Shown: in pieces, positions 1 to 8,327 of the stretch
How the letters are laid out: the number at the start of each line of letters is the position of its first letter
Numbering within the stretch: the first letter of the stretch is position 1
Source of the DNA: Xanthoparmelia taractica
Lineage: Eukaryota; Ascomycota; Lecanoromycetes; Lecanorales; Parmeliaceae
Length of the DNA stretch: 13,260 nucleotides
Assembly (NCBI GenBank): GCA_033085395.1
Contig: JANQBS010000578.1
Location: forward strand, 1-13,260
Direction: 5' to 3'
Position numbers and translations under genes: made by a program
Notes under the pieces: model-generated
Told to the model about the DNA's origin: nothing
What the model saw: the letters and a program-made list of their open reading frames with translations, nothing else
Database searches by the model: none

Positions 1-193
1 CTTTTTTTAAAAAATTATATCTTTTTAATCTATTTATAGAATTTTATAATCACATAAGCGTTCGCTTAAGCTTTTTAAGTATTGTTAGAATATAAAAAAT
101 TATTACGTAATATATTTATTAAAAACTCAATGGGAGTATGGTATTCGAAAAACTGGTCCCATACCATCAAATATACCACATCTTTCCGACCCG
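1..193. other. Unrecognised sequence with a low-RIP patch replacing Copia RT
   Basis: Positions 1-121 are AT-rich without a recognisable feature. Positions 122-193 keep several CpA and TpG and are clearly less mutated than the flanks, like the LTR-like pieces elsewhere. The patch has a 7-bp inverted repeat, ATGGTAT (138-144) with ATACCAT (162-168). On the minus strand it includes TGTGGTATATTTGATGG. It may be the tip of another element inserted in Copia RT. It does not match the Copia or Gypsy LTR-like ends in this window. Confidence 0.4.
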
Positions 194-979
194 TACGAAG
201 GCGAAAGTCTTATTAAAGTCTATATTCTCGCGCTATTCGAAGTCGCGTGTTATTTAATAAATCTTATAACGAGCGATCTTTTTTTAAGATTTACGCTTAA
301 TTTCATAGACTTATTTATTCTCTAAGATATACGTATTAAAGAAAAGATTTATTAAAATTTAAATATCATTAATTATAAGAGAGTTAACTTCTTTCTATAT
401 AATAAGTTTTTATTATATTTTTTAATATATATTCGCTATTATTTTCTTATAATTTTAAGATTTATATAAATTAAGAGCGTAAATTCTAATTAAATAAGAT
501 AAGAGAATTTAAAATAAAATTACGATAAGTTTTAAGAATTTCGTATCGTCTTAGCGATTCGCGTTTCGAAGATTCTCTAATTATTATAGATTATATTATA
601 GATTTTTCGTTTAATATTAAGTCTTTAGAGACTATAAATAAAGTAAGCGTTTTATTATTAAGCGTTTCGAGTGATTTTAATAACTCTCTTAAAGATATAC
701 GCGAGAGTAATATTCTCTAAATCGATAATTATACTCTAATTAAGATTTTAATTTTTATAAAATATTTTCTTTTAATTAATATCGCGATAAAATTAATTAC
801 TTCGATAAAGAATTCGCGTTTTCTTTTAAAGACTTTTTTCTCTAAAATAATTATTAAAGCGAGCTTTTAAATAGCGTTAATAATATTATTATAATATTTA
901 TTACGAGCTTCTAAGAGCTTAATATTATTAGCTTATTATATTTCGTAAGAGATAAGTTTTATTAAGATAATTTAAGCGA
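194..979 (-). pseudogene. Copia IN-RT spacer and truncated N-terminus of reverse transcriptase
   Basis: Between about 980 and 250 no conserved motif is expected or seen; this is the variable spacer between integrase and RT. At 247-194 the minus strand reads RDFE-stop-RENIDFNKTFAFV, which matches the start of Copia RT (RGFxQxxGIDFxETFAPV). After this point the expected continuation into the fingers and palm of RT is missing, so RT is cut at about position 194. Copy 2 lacks this whole part. The joined sequence at 1-193 does not read as RT in any frame I tried. Confidence 0.65.
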
Positions 980-2539
980 GATATTATTAATTTAAATAAC
1001 GTTAAAAAAAGTTTTAATCTTATTATTAAGTAGAAGTATACGATAAAATCTATTAGCTTAATAATTAACTAGTCTACTCTTATACGCACGATCTTAATAC
1101 TTAATTCACTCGATATTAATTATATATATTTAATAATATTCGATTTATTTAATAATTCGAAAATAAAATAAATTCGATAAATAATTTATATAGATCTTAT
1201 AAGAGATAATATCTTAATTTAAGACTAGCTATAAATTACGAACATAATTAAATACTCGAACGAACTTCGTCTAATACTTTTATGATAGTTTACTTTTTTT
1301 GAGTATAGGCTATAGCGCTAGCTTTTTATTAAATCGTTTATCTAAGATATTCTAATTTATTATTTATTTAAGAATTATTAAAAATAATTCTTTCTTAGAT
1401 AATGTCTTTAAATAAACGATATACGTATATATTATAGTTATTATACTTAATATTATAATCGAATCGAAGTTGAGTATATTTATAATTATTGTATTTTACT
1501 TAATTTAGAAATAACTTAAACGCTCTTAGAATCGTAAGTTCTATCTTATTTAATATAAAGTAGATATCGAATTTAAGAGTCTTATCGTTTAAAAAAATTA
1601 TTATATATTTATAATTATTATAAAAAAAAGTGAAATAAACCTTAAATATTACTATAAATTAGATTATTTTCTTAACGTCTCGATTTAACGTGACGCTTAT
1701 ATCTTTTTACTTTTATATTAACGATATTATACGATTATAGATATCTTTAAAGAATAAGATAATAAGATTTATTTCGATATATACCTTAGGTAGCTTCTTA
1801 ATATTTTAATAATTCAAATAATTATAACGACTATATTATATTCGCAAGATTTTCTTATTAATTTAAGGCTCTAAGATATCGATATTAATAATAAGAACAC
1901 TTATAATAAATAGAGACTTATTATAAGCGAGAATATCTTTATTAATTACTGCTAAGTATATTAAGACGTCTATTTAAATATCGAGCATATAAAGTTAATT
2001 ACGCTAACGCTTAAAAATAATATTTTACTCTTCGATATCGATCTCGCCCGATATAAAAAAAAGAATAATTTTTTAATTCTTTAGCTATTTCTAAGAAATT
2101 AGATTAAACTTATTAATTAATATATATTAAATATTATTAATAATTAAGGTGCGTTTATTCTTAAATCTTTTATACTTTAATTAAATACGCTTAACTTTCT
2201 TAATTATAATATAATTTACGATTTTATTAATTTTAATTAATTTAATAAATAAGATAAAAATTTAAAAGATTAAACGATCTTAAATTATATATTACAAATA
2301 TACGTAATTAATAAATTATAGCGTCGATAATATAGCGATTATAAATATTAATAAAATCTCTGTTATTATTTTAAATAGCGTTAACGTCTTAAGATAAGAT
2401 TAAGAGATTCGATTTTAAAGAGCTTAAGATTAAGAGATTAAATAGATCGTCGCTAAGCTTAATTACTCGATATAGGTCACGAAGCTATAGATCGCCGATA
2501 ATTCGATATATATTATAGCGATAGCGACTTCGATGATAG
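980..2539 (-). pseudogene. Copia protease/linker and integrase relic, copy 1
   Basis: On the minus strand the region after gag should hold the aspartic protease (about 2500-2200), but I cannot locate a D(S/T)GA motif there. A pre-integrase-like block RYNYLNY-stop-NIKKLPK is near 1830-1783. The integrase core follows: YKYIIIFLNDKTLKFDIYF at about 1615-1559 (family form: a Y-x-x-x-F-x-D-D core), RFDYNIKY at about 1470-1443 (RSDYNIKY in copy 2, the D-N/x-G-x-E-F/Y block), and NNKLEYLR-stop-TI-stop-stop-KASAIA at 1364-1308, matching the family's NGxAER...TI block. FELLN...IK-Y-I at about 1165-1110 matches the TPFELL...HLRxFG end. This is inactivated by stops and Glu/Asp-to-Lys/Asn changes. Confidence 0.72.
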
Positions 2540-3490
2540 GTTTTAAAGGAGAATTATTCTTATTCTTATTCTTATTATCTTTATTTAAAGAATTTTTTCT
2601 CTATAATTATCACGATCTTCGCGATTATTACAATTATCTCGATTACGTTTATTATCTTTTTTATTATTATCTTTAGACTTTAAATAAAAATAAAAAATAA
2701 CGTACTCGAAAGCGTTATATTAATTCTTTATATAATAATTATAATAATTATAAATTTAAATATAAATGCGAGAGTTATTAATATAAGTTTTTTATTAAAT
2801 TTTATTTTTAAAGTAATCTTCGGCGACGATTAGAATAATTATATTTATAAAATATATATAAAGATATTATTAATTAACGCGATTAATATCTATACTTCAA
2901 CGATAATAATAAAGCTTATAAGATTTATAATAATATTAATAAATCTCGTAATAATATAGTCTAAATCGAATTTCGACTCACTATTATTATTAAAAGTATT
3001 ATAAATCTAATTATTTTACTCGTAATATAAGTTATAGACTAAGTCTAAGCTTAAATAAAAGTAATAGATTTTTTAATTTTTATCGAAATAAAGCTTAAAG
3101 AATAGAATATTAAACTCTTTTAATATTTTTATAAACTTATTAATATAGCTCTAAAAATTATTATTATATCTCGCGAGAATAATATTATTTATCTTTTTAA
3201 AGATAGAATTAAAAATATCGAAGTTTTAAGACTTAAACTTCTTAAGAATTATTTAGATATCTTTAACGTTAATTTTATCTTTAATTATAAAGCGAGCGTT
3301 TCGCTTATAATAAGATTTAAATATAATATAGATTTTATTATAAGCTTATTTTCACGTCTTAATTTTCTTAATAATAATAATATCGTCGCTAATAATAATT
3401 AAGATTATAAAGTTTTTAATAATATATCGTTAGATACTTAAGAGCTTTAATTTATTTTTAAATTATTATCATTATATTTAATAATTAAAG
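2540..3490 (-). pseudogene. gag: Copia gag (UBN2-type) relic, copy 1
   Basis: Minus-strand translation shows the frame of a Copia-type gag capsid. Near 3462-3421 is FKNKLKLLSI-stop-RYI, matching the NWxxWKxxL...YIW start of the family. At 3210-3100 are FDIFNSIFKKINNI and ARYNNNF-stop-SYINKFIKIL. At 3084-3016 are DKN-stop-KIYYFYLSLDLVYN and YYE. At 2970-2935 is FDLDYIITRFIN. Copy 2 agrees and sometimes keeps the older residue (KIYRFYSSLDLVYNSYCE). Downstream is a Lys/Arg/Asp/Asn-rich stretch (about 2690-2590), as expected for a nucleic-acid-binding tail. A possible zinc knuckle near 2760-2720 has Tyr where Cys would be (TGY to TAY), so it is uncertain. All frames carry RIP stops; it cannot make protein. 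Confidence 0.75.
2554..2576. repeat. Short TTATTC microsatellite
   Basis: There are almost four tandem copies of the hexamer TTATTC. Copy 2 has only a broken version at the matching site (about 10005-10020), so it is either an expansion in copy 1 or decay in copy 2. It lies in the charged linker after gag. Confidence 0.6.
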
Positions 3491-4624
3491 ATATTTTTCA
3501 ATTTATTAATATTATTAAGATAACTTAAAAAGATCGAGATCTTAATCTTTTTAATTAATATAATTAAAACTTAAAGTTCTTAAGATTAATAAAATTAATA
3601 ATATTAATAAGATAGATTTCGCTCAAAAATTAAAGAGATCTTCGTTAAAGATTAACTTCGACGATATTTTAAAGATAAATTATTCTAAAATAGAAATTAA
3701 ATTAGCGAGAGTAATTAAGATATACTCGCTATTAATATCGTTATTCGATAAATTTATAAATATCTTAAACCTATAAAGAAAATCTCTTTTAATCTTAAGA
3801 TTAATTTAATATAAATAAGATCTTTATTATTAAAGAGCGAAGAAATAAATTAATATAATATAGCTAATAGCGCTTTATTAAGATAATTTTCTTATAAAAT
3901 ATAAGAATTTTAATCTTAAAATAAATAATATAAATAAATAATGAGAGAGAAAGTTCTTAATCTTTATAGATCTTAAAGATTCTTTTCTATTTAAGTTATA
4001 TGAATTATTCTAATTATTCTAATCTTTATTATTTTAATTATTTTAACTTAAGAATTATAATATATATCTTAATTATTTACTTTTTATTTTTATTTAATTA
4101 TATTCCTCTTAATTAAGAGATCGCTTATTTATATTAAAAATTTCTTATCTTTATAATAGCGAGATTTAATTTATTTATTTTTAAATTTAATCTTTATCTA
4201 TAATAATTAATATAATTAATTTTTCGTTATTATTACGAGTATTATATAATTAACTTTAAACTTTAAAGTTTATATATTTATTATTTAATTTATTATTTCG
4301 ATATAATAAATAAGAGCGTATTTTTCTTTATTTAGCGTATTTTACGTAGAGAAACTAATAATATTTTAAAGACTCTAATAAATATATAATTTTAATTAAT
4401 TACGTAGCGAGATTTAATATTATTAATCTTAAGACGAGAGAGCGTTAAGCGATAAATCTGAATTAATAGCGAATTATAATCATTTAGACTTTAAATAATT
4501 ATTTTAATATAAGAAATATTTATTATAAAAAGATTATTAAATAATCGCTATAGCGACGTCTAGCATCGCGATAAATATCGAAGAATCATCGTAATAGCGA
4601 TAGATTATAATATAGCTAAACCAC
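3491..4624 (-). other. Copia leader between LTR and gag, copy 1; function unknown
   Basis: About 1.1 kb separates the LTR-like end from the first gag motif, and the region is conserved in copy 2. On the minus strand, about 4480-4200 gives the same reading frame in both copies, with stops only at likely former Gln/Trp codons. Short blocks such as RSLVLRSIILNLAT and FLYVKYAK recur. It could be an N-terminal extension of the gag polyprotein, a separate small ORF, or a long untranslated leader. I recognise no domain. The rest is AT-rich with no identifiable signal. Confidence 0.4.
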
Positions 4625-4627
4625 TGC

Positions 4628-4640
4628 CGGGCATAGCCCG
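4628..4640. other. Small hairpin CGGGC-ATA-GCCCG in the Copia LTR
   Basis: A perfect 5-bp inverted repeat with a 3-base loop lies next to the inner end of the LTR-like segment. In copy 2 (12072-12084) each arm carries a C-to-T change, so the stem is weakened there. It may be part of the transcript leader or a terminal signal; no function can be shown. Confidence 0.5.
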
Positions 4641-4726
4641 AGCTTATAATCTATTAAAATATGAGGTAGGACACGTAGTAATTATATTAGCTAAGAATTA
4701 CTAGCTAGGAAAACGAGACTATAAGG

Positions 4727-4740
4727 CACGCCTTAGCGTG
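4727..4740. other. Small hairpin CACGC-CTTA-GCGTG in the Copia LTR
   Basis: This is a 5-bp perfect stem with a CTTA loop. In copy 2 (12170-12185) the same structure has a 6-bp stem, ACACGC/GCGTGT. Its preservation in both copies inside heavily mutated DNA is notable, but it may simply reflect the low RIP level of the whole LTR. Confidence 0.5.
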
Positions 4741-4761
4741 TCACGTGATCTAGTCACGTGA
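4741..4761. promoter_or_regulatory. Paired CACGTG palindromes (E-box like) near the LTR outer end
   Basis: Two copies of the palindrome TCACGTGA are separated by TCTAG, starting about 12 bp inside the TG terminus. In copy 2 (12185-12205) the second is intact and the first is TTACGTGA after one C-to-T change. CACGTG is the classic binding site of bHLH regulators of the Pho4/Cbf1/USF type. In an LTR it would plausibly be an upstream promoter element. Function is inferred only from the motif and its position. Confidence 0.45.
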
Positions 4762-4772
4762 TCCGAATTTCA

Positions 4773-4957
4773 ACAAAGATAATTATTGTTTCGTAATAAC
4801 TTTTTAAAGTCTAAGATTTATATCTAACTACGAATATAATATCGCTTTATAGATATATTCGCATTAACTCGAAAAGAGCTTACTTAATTATTATAAGATT
4901 ATAACTCTTAAATTAGCATTTTTATTAATCTCTATAAATCGTTATATATAACTTTAA
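4773..4957 (-). other. 185 bp of probable Gypsy linker present only in copy 1
   Basis: This stretch continues from the RNase H/integrase linker up to the exact tip of the Copia LTR-like end. In copy 2 it is absent: the Copia tip (12216) joins directly to the base equivalent to about 4958. It is AT-rich and mutated like the rest of Gypsy pol, with no motif I can name. It is either Gypsy sequence between two different Copia insertion points, or sequence deleted from copy 2. Confidence 0.6.
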
Positions 4958-5699
4958 ATATAATCTTAATCTCTTTTCTTAAAATAATTATTTAAACATC
5001 TATAATTTATAGCGTAGACGTTATTATTACTATTACTTTTTTATTTCTTTATAATAACTCGTCGCTAATTTAAAGAGTAAGTTTATTTTAAAACATAAAT
5101 AATAATTTAATATTTAATAATAATAAATCTTTATAATCTAATTATCGCGACGACGTATCTATAAAATTTAATTTTTCTATTTGATAAAAAATCTTAAAGT
5201 TATAAATAACTAATTTTAGCGCTTAATAAGTCTATTTAAAATTAATTTTTTTTTACTTTATAAATTTCTTAAGATTATTATAATCTATTTAGATTTTAAT
5301 ATAATAATTATTATCTTTTAGATAATAGCGTTATTGCTTTATCGCTATTATAATAATAAGTAATTTTTAATCATAAGTCTTATAATTTTATTTTATTAAT
5401 ATTATTGTTCTAGAAAAAAAAGCGACGAATCGCTAATAATCGTTATTATTCTATTGCGAAAATATAGCTTTTACGTCGAAGTTAGAGATACTAATCTCTA
5501 AGCGTAATTTCTTTTAAGAATTATAATACTATAAAAATAACGTAATTATAAAAGTATTATGTAGTTATTTAAAAATTAATTTAGCGTCTTTTAATTATTT
5601 AAATAAATCTAATTTCTTATTAATTTTATTATTCTTGAATAAATTAATAAGAGACATTATAATAATAAAGTATTTACGAATAGAGCGTCGATAAAAGTT
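4958..5699 (-). pseudogene. Gypsy RNase H and following linker relic, copy 1
   Basis: After RT on the minus strand come the connection and RNase H domain. RIINAAELLRYINFFKLY (about 5752-5700) corresponds to the fungal block around W-P.P.S.K.VQ.FLGF.NFYR. Further on the frame gives LKLVIYNFKIFYQIEKLNFIDTSSR (about 5210-5145, shown here with a stop just after it), with 5159-5133 matching NPADAPSRRPDY, the block that closes RNase H in fungal Gypsy elements. Next is NKLTL-stop-ISDELL (about 5090-5055), the usual linker before integrase. Copy 2 has lost about 90 bp from the middle of RNase H (5295-5375 here). Confidence 0.75.
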
Positions 5700-6545
5700 T
5701 ATAAAGTTTAAAAAAATTTATATATCTTAATAGCTCTGCGGCGTTAATTATTCTTAAATTATTATTACGTATTATTAATTTATAACTATATTATTAATAA
5801 TTATAACGAGTCTTAGAAACTTAATTAGTTTAATACAAAACTAATATTTCTTTAAATTAATATATAGCTAAAATTAACGTAATCGCTTAAGCATCTATTT
5901 AATATATTCGTAATATTTCGTTAACTTAGCGCTATAAATTAGGATATTATTTAAATATGTTATATACGTAATATATATAAGATCGATAAGAATTTTATTA
6001 ATATAGACTTAAAACGTAATTAATGTATTTATAAGATCGAAAGATATTATTAAGTATTTAAAATAATTATAATAAGTGCGAAATATAGTCTTTCACTCGT
6101 CGTCCTTCTTAATATAAATTTTATAATAAATATTCTTAAGATTTAATTTTAAAAATATCTTAATATTATATAAATAATTTAACGTCTTAATAATTAAAGA
6201 TAATAAATATTAATTCTTTATTATTATTATATTTAAGTCTCGATAATCTACGTAAAAATATAATTTATTATTTTTCTTTAAGATAAAGAGAATAAGAACT
6301 TTAGCGAACAAATTTAAATAACGAATTTAACTCTTATAAAATAACTTCTTAAATTATTATCTTAACTTCGATAACTTAATTTAAAATAAATTATAAAAAG
6401 ATTTATAAAATAACTTTTTATTCTTCTTTATTTTAATAATATAATTTTCTTATTTAAACGTAGATAAGATCTCTATTATATTATTAAAAAAGATATTTTT
6501 AAACTCTAATAATTTTTTTAAAAACTCTAAATTATTAATATTCTT
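5700..6545 (-). pseudogene. Gypsy reverse transcriptase relic, copy 1
   Basis: Successive RT motifs are readable on the minus strand. They are LEFKNIF and the lead-in block (about 6535-6460); FAKVLILFILKKNNKLYF (about 6307-6254; family: PVLFVKKKDGxLR); VDYRDLN (6251-6231); then KN-stop-YLLSLI and FLKLNLKNIYY (about 6215-6125; family: KNRYPLPLI and FTKLDLRxAYH). DDE-stop-KTIFRT (6104-6075) has TGG of the family's EWKT turned into TGA. YLNNILIYSA (5957-5928) is the catalytic YLDDILIYS with both Asp codons now AAT. The order and spacing fit a Gypsy RT of normal length. It is catalytically dead both by stops and by loss of the DD pair. This is the most secure protein call in the window. Confidence 0.88.
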
Positions 6546-6599
6546 TTATTCGCCTCCCGTTATTAAAGTATATACGATTATAAATATATTTAACTCTCG

Positions 6600-6999
6600 G
6601 TCGATTATTTAAGTAAATTTAATTAATTCTTTAATTTAAAGTTTTTTAATATTAATCTTAAATTATTATTACGTTATCGTAGAATCAAATAGAATATATA
6701 ATTAATATAACGCAAGTATATTTAATATAATATCGAGATCTTCTGAATCTACGACGTAAATAATATATTATATTATCGCTCTTAATCTTAGTTATCGCCT
6801 ATTTAATAATTTAGCTAATAAAATATTATAATAATATATATCTTATTCGTTAATCGCTTTCGCTTATAATAAGATAATAATATATAGTTAAAGATGTTAT
6901 TAAATTACGAACTTTTACGTAATTAAATTAATATATATCTCGCAGTTAAATAAAGTAATAAATTATCTTTAATTATTCTATAACTTAATTTATCTCTTT
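6600..6999 (-). pseudogene. Gypsy aspartic protease relic (C-terminal motif visible)
   Basis: On the minus strand, 6758-6708 reads VVDSEDLDIILNILAL. The family form is an (x)YDxILGxPxL motif near the end of the retroviral-type aspartic protease; here the Gly codon has become Asn by G-to-A changes. It is followed by LFDSTIT, where the family has a short hydrophobic/acidic link toward RT. The catalytic D(S/T)GA upstream could not be located with confidence. In an active element the enzyme would cut the Gag-Pol polyprotein. This copy is broken by stops. Confidence 0.55.
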
Positions 7000-8327
7000 A
7001 TAATAATAAAAGAAATTATCTCTATTATTCGTTTTTTTTTACTTTACTTTAAAAACGCTTATAAAGTTAATTTATTTTTGATCGATATCGTCGCAACGAT
7101 AATAATTAGTTTATTCTTATCGAGATAATTTAATTTTAAATAATTTAATTTTTAATAATATTAATAAATATTAAATATTCTAAGATTATAATTAGCGATC
7201 TTAGTTTTATATTTCTTATTCTCTTCTTAAATACGCGTAAACTTAGCGCTATCTTTCGAAGTCGTATTAAGCTTTAAAATTCGAGCTTTTAAAGATTTAT
7301 CTTTATTAAATCTCTTAAATGACTTCGAATTAAAATCGTTATTGTTACGCTTTAAAATCGTTTTTTATATAATTATTATAATAAGAATTTCTTTTCTCTA
7401 TTTAAATATATTATCAATATTAAAAATCTTATTCTTTATCTTAAATCGTAGCTTAATTAAAAAAAAGTTCGTTTAATACTTCTTCGTAAATAAGAATAAA
7501 TAAATTTTTAACTTCTTTAGATAAATCTTAAAAACTAAGATCTTTTAATCTTATCGCTATTTTATTATTTCTCACTTTTTATAAATAAATAAATAATAGT
7601 TTATTAAATTTATAATTAAGTTAAATAAAAATAATTTAAAAAATTCGAAGATAATCTTATTTAATCTATAAGTTTAAAAGTACTTATATTATTATATATT
7701 AAGATCGTCTTTTAAAGATTATATATAATAAATAATCTTAGCTTAATTAATAATAAAATACTCGAGATTTATAAAAAATCGAATTTCGACTTCGCGAAAT
7801 TAGCGTAAATATTTTTCTTTACTATTATTCTTATAAGAATATATTCTTTTAAGATAAAATATTTTTACTTTAATTAAAATATTTATTAAAAATAAAATAA
7901 TAAATAAAATCGTTATCGCTTTAATAAGAGTTATAAAAAAATTTAAATTATATAGCACGTTATTACGTATTCGCAATTTAGTTAACTCTCGTTTCAATTT
8001 TAGATAACGATCCTCTATTTTAATATTCTTAAGACGTTTCTTTAAAACTACTTAATTCTCTAAGATAAATTCTTAAAAACTAATATTAAAGTTACGTCGC
8101 TTTAAAATATACTTATTTTGATTCAACGAAGAATTCGATATCGTAATAACGATAGATTTCTTTCTTTAAAAGATAAAGAGATTAAAATTATAAGAGATTA
8201 ATTCGTTAGCGCTTAGTAAGCGATCTAATTAATATAAGAGAGATATAATTAATATAATAATAATTTCTTTATTAAATATTAAGTTCTAATAGAACTAATT
8301 TCTAAGGAATATAAAAATCCTAAAACA
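7000..8327 (-). pseudogene. gag: Gypsy gag relic
   Basis: This region lies between the LTR-like end and the protease/RT region, where gag belongs. The longest open stretch in the window is here on the minus strand, 8051-7800 (84 codons including the stop). It is rich in Lys, Arg, Leu and Ile and begins VVLKKRLKNIKIEDRYLKLK, which resembles a charged helical or coiled-coil segment. After that, frames are interrupted by TAA/TAG. A short in-frame charged stretch (KARILKLNTTSKDSAKFTRI) is at about 7290-7230, followed by a lysine-rich part where a zinc knuckle may have stood; no Cys/His pattern survives. Assignment is mainly by position. It is not a functional gene. Confidence 0.5.
7800..8051 (-). 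other. Longest surviving open stretch, a gag fragment, not a gene
   Basis: There are 84 codons without a stop on the minus strand, from just after a TAA at 8054-8052 to the TAA at 7802-7800. It has no ATG near the front; a 65-residue reading of it would need a TTG start at 7997. The predicted peptide is extremely rich in Ile, Leu, Lys and Asn, as for any AT-saturated frame. It probably stayed open because the ancestral gag had few Gln or Trp codons here, since those are the codons RIP turns into stops. Nothing suggests expression. Confidence 0.7.

Larger units (their letters stand above)
194..4772 (-). mobile_element. Degraded LTR retrotransposon, Copia type, copy 1
   Basis: Read on the minus strand from 4772 downward, this is a Copia (Pseudoviridae-like) element: a 148-bp LTR-like end, a leader of about 1.1 kb, UBN2-type gag, a protease/linker stretch, integrase, a spacer, and the first residues of reverse transcriptase. 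Integrase before RT is the diagnostic Copia gene order. The relic is inactive, because frames are full of RIP-generated stops and RT is lost after about position 194. No 3' LTR is in the window. Its 5' end directly abuts Gypsy pol sequence, so it appears to be inserted in that element in the same orientation. Confidence 0.8.
4625..4772 (-). repeat. Copia LTR-like end, copy 1 (148 bp, TG...CA)
   Basis: On the minus strand the segment starts TGAAATTCGG and ends CCCGGCA, so it has the TG...CA termini of an LTR. The homologous segment in copy 2 (12069-12216) is also exactly 148 bp, and in both copies what lies beyond the TG end is Gypsy sequence. It is far less RIP-mutated than its surroundings: 4621-4780 holds about 13 CpA or TpG. 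It carries two palindromic CACGTG boxes (4741-4761) and two small hairpins (4628-4640 and 4727-4740). A partner LTR would prove the call, but none is in the window. The GTGG that follows could begin a primer-binding site; this is a guess. Confidence 0.6.
981..6083 (-). repeat. Composite repeat copy 1 (Copia plus Gypsy part), homologous to 8455-13260
   Basis: This segment aligns collinearly with 8455-13260. Position 981 matches 8455, 4625 matches 12069, and 6083 matches the last base of the window. It contains most of a Copia element and the 3' part of a Gypsy pol, both on the minus strand. Copy 1 has sequence that copy 2 lacks, at about 2102-2150 (22 bp), 2730-2850 (about 100 bp), 3493-3535 (about 45 bp), 4773-4957 (about 185 bp) and 5295-5375 (about 90 bp). 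Copy 2 has about 145 bp that copy 1 lacks, at about 11485-11630. Left of 981 the copies diverge abruptly. Confidence 0.9.

Noticed and set aside
122..193. Possible tRNA or 5S rRNA remnant (TTCGA string and a short stem)
   Set aside because: No cloverleaf arms, no B-box pair at the right spacing, and no match to the 5S core that I can recognise.
1240..2100. Tyrosine-recombinase or Starship captain (DUF3435) reading in another minus-strand frame
   Set aside because: An Arg/Tyr/Ser-rich frame looked suggestive, but the alternative frame gives ordered Copia integrase blocks with correct spacing in both copies.
4625..4772. Host promoter or conserved regulatory island
   Set aside because: The same segment recurs at 12069-12216 at the tip of the same Copia element, so it belongs to the transposon and not to a host gene.
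7800..7997. 65-residue open reading frame on the minus strand
   Set aside because: It starts at TTG within a longer open stretch, has AT-driven composition, and sits inside a decayed Gypsy gag. It is a chance survivor, not a gene.
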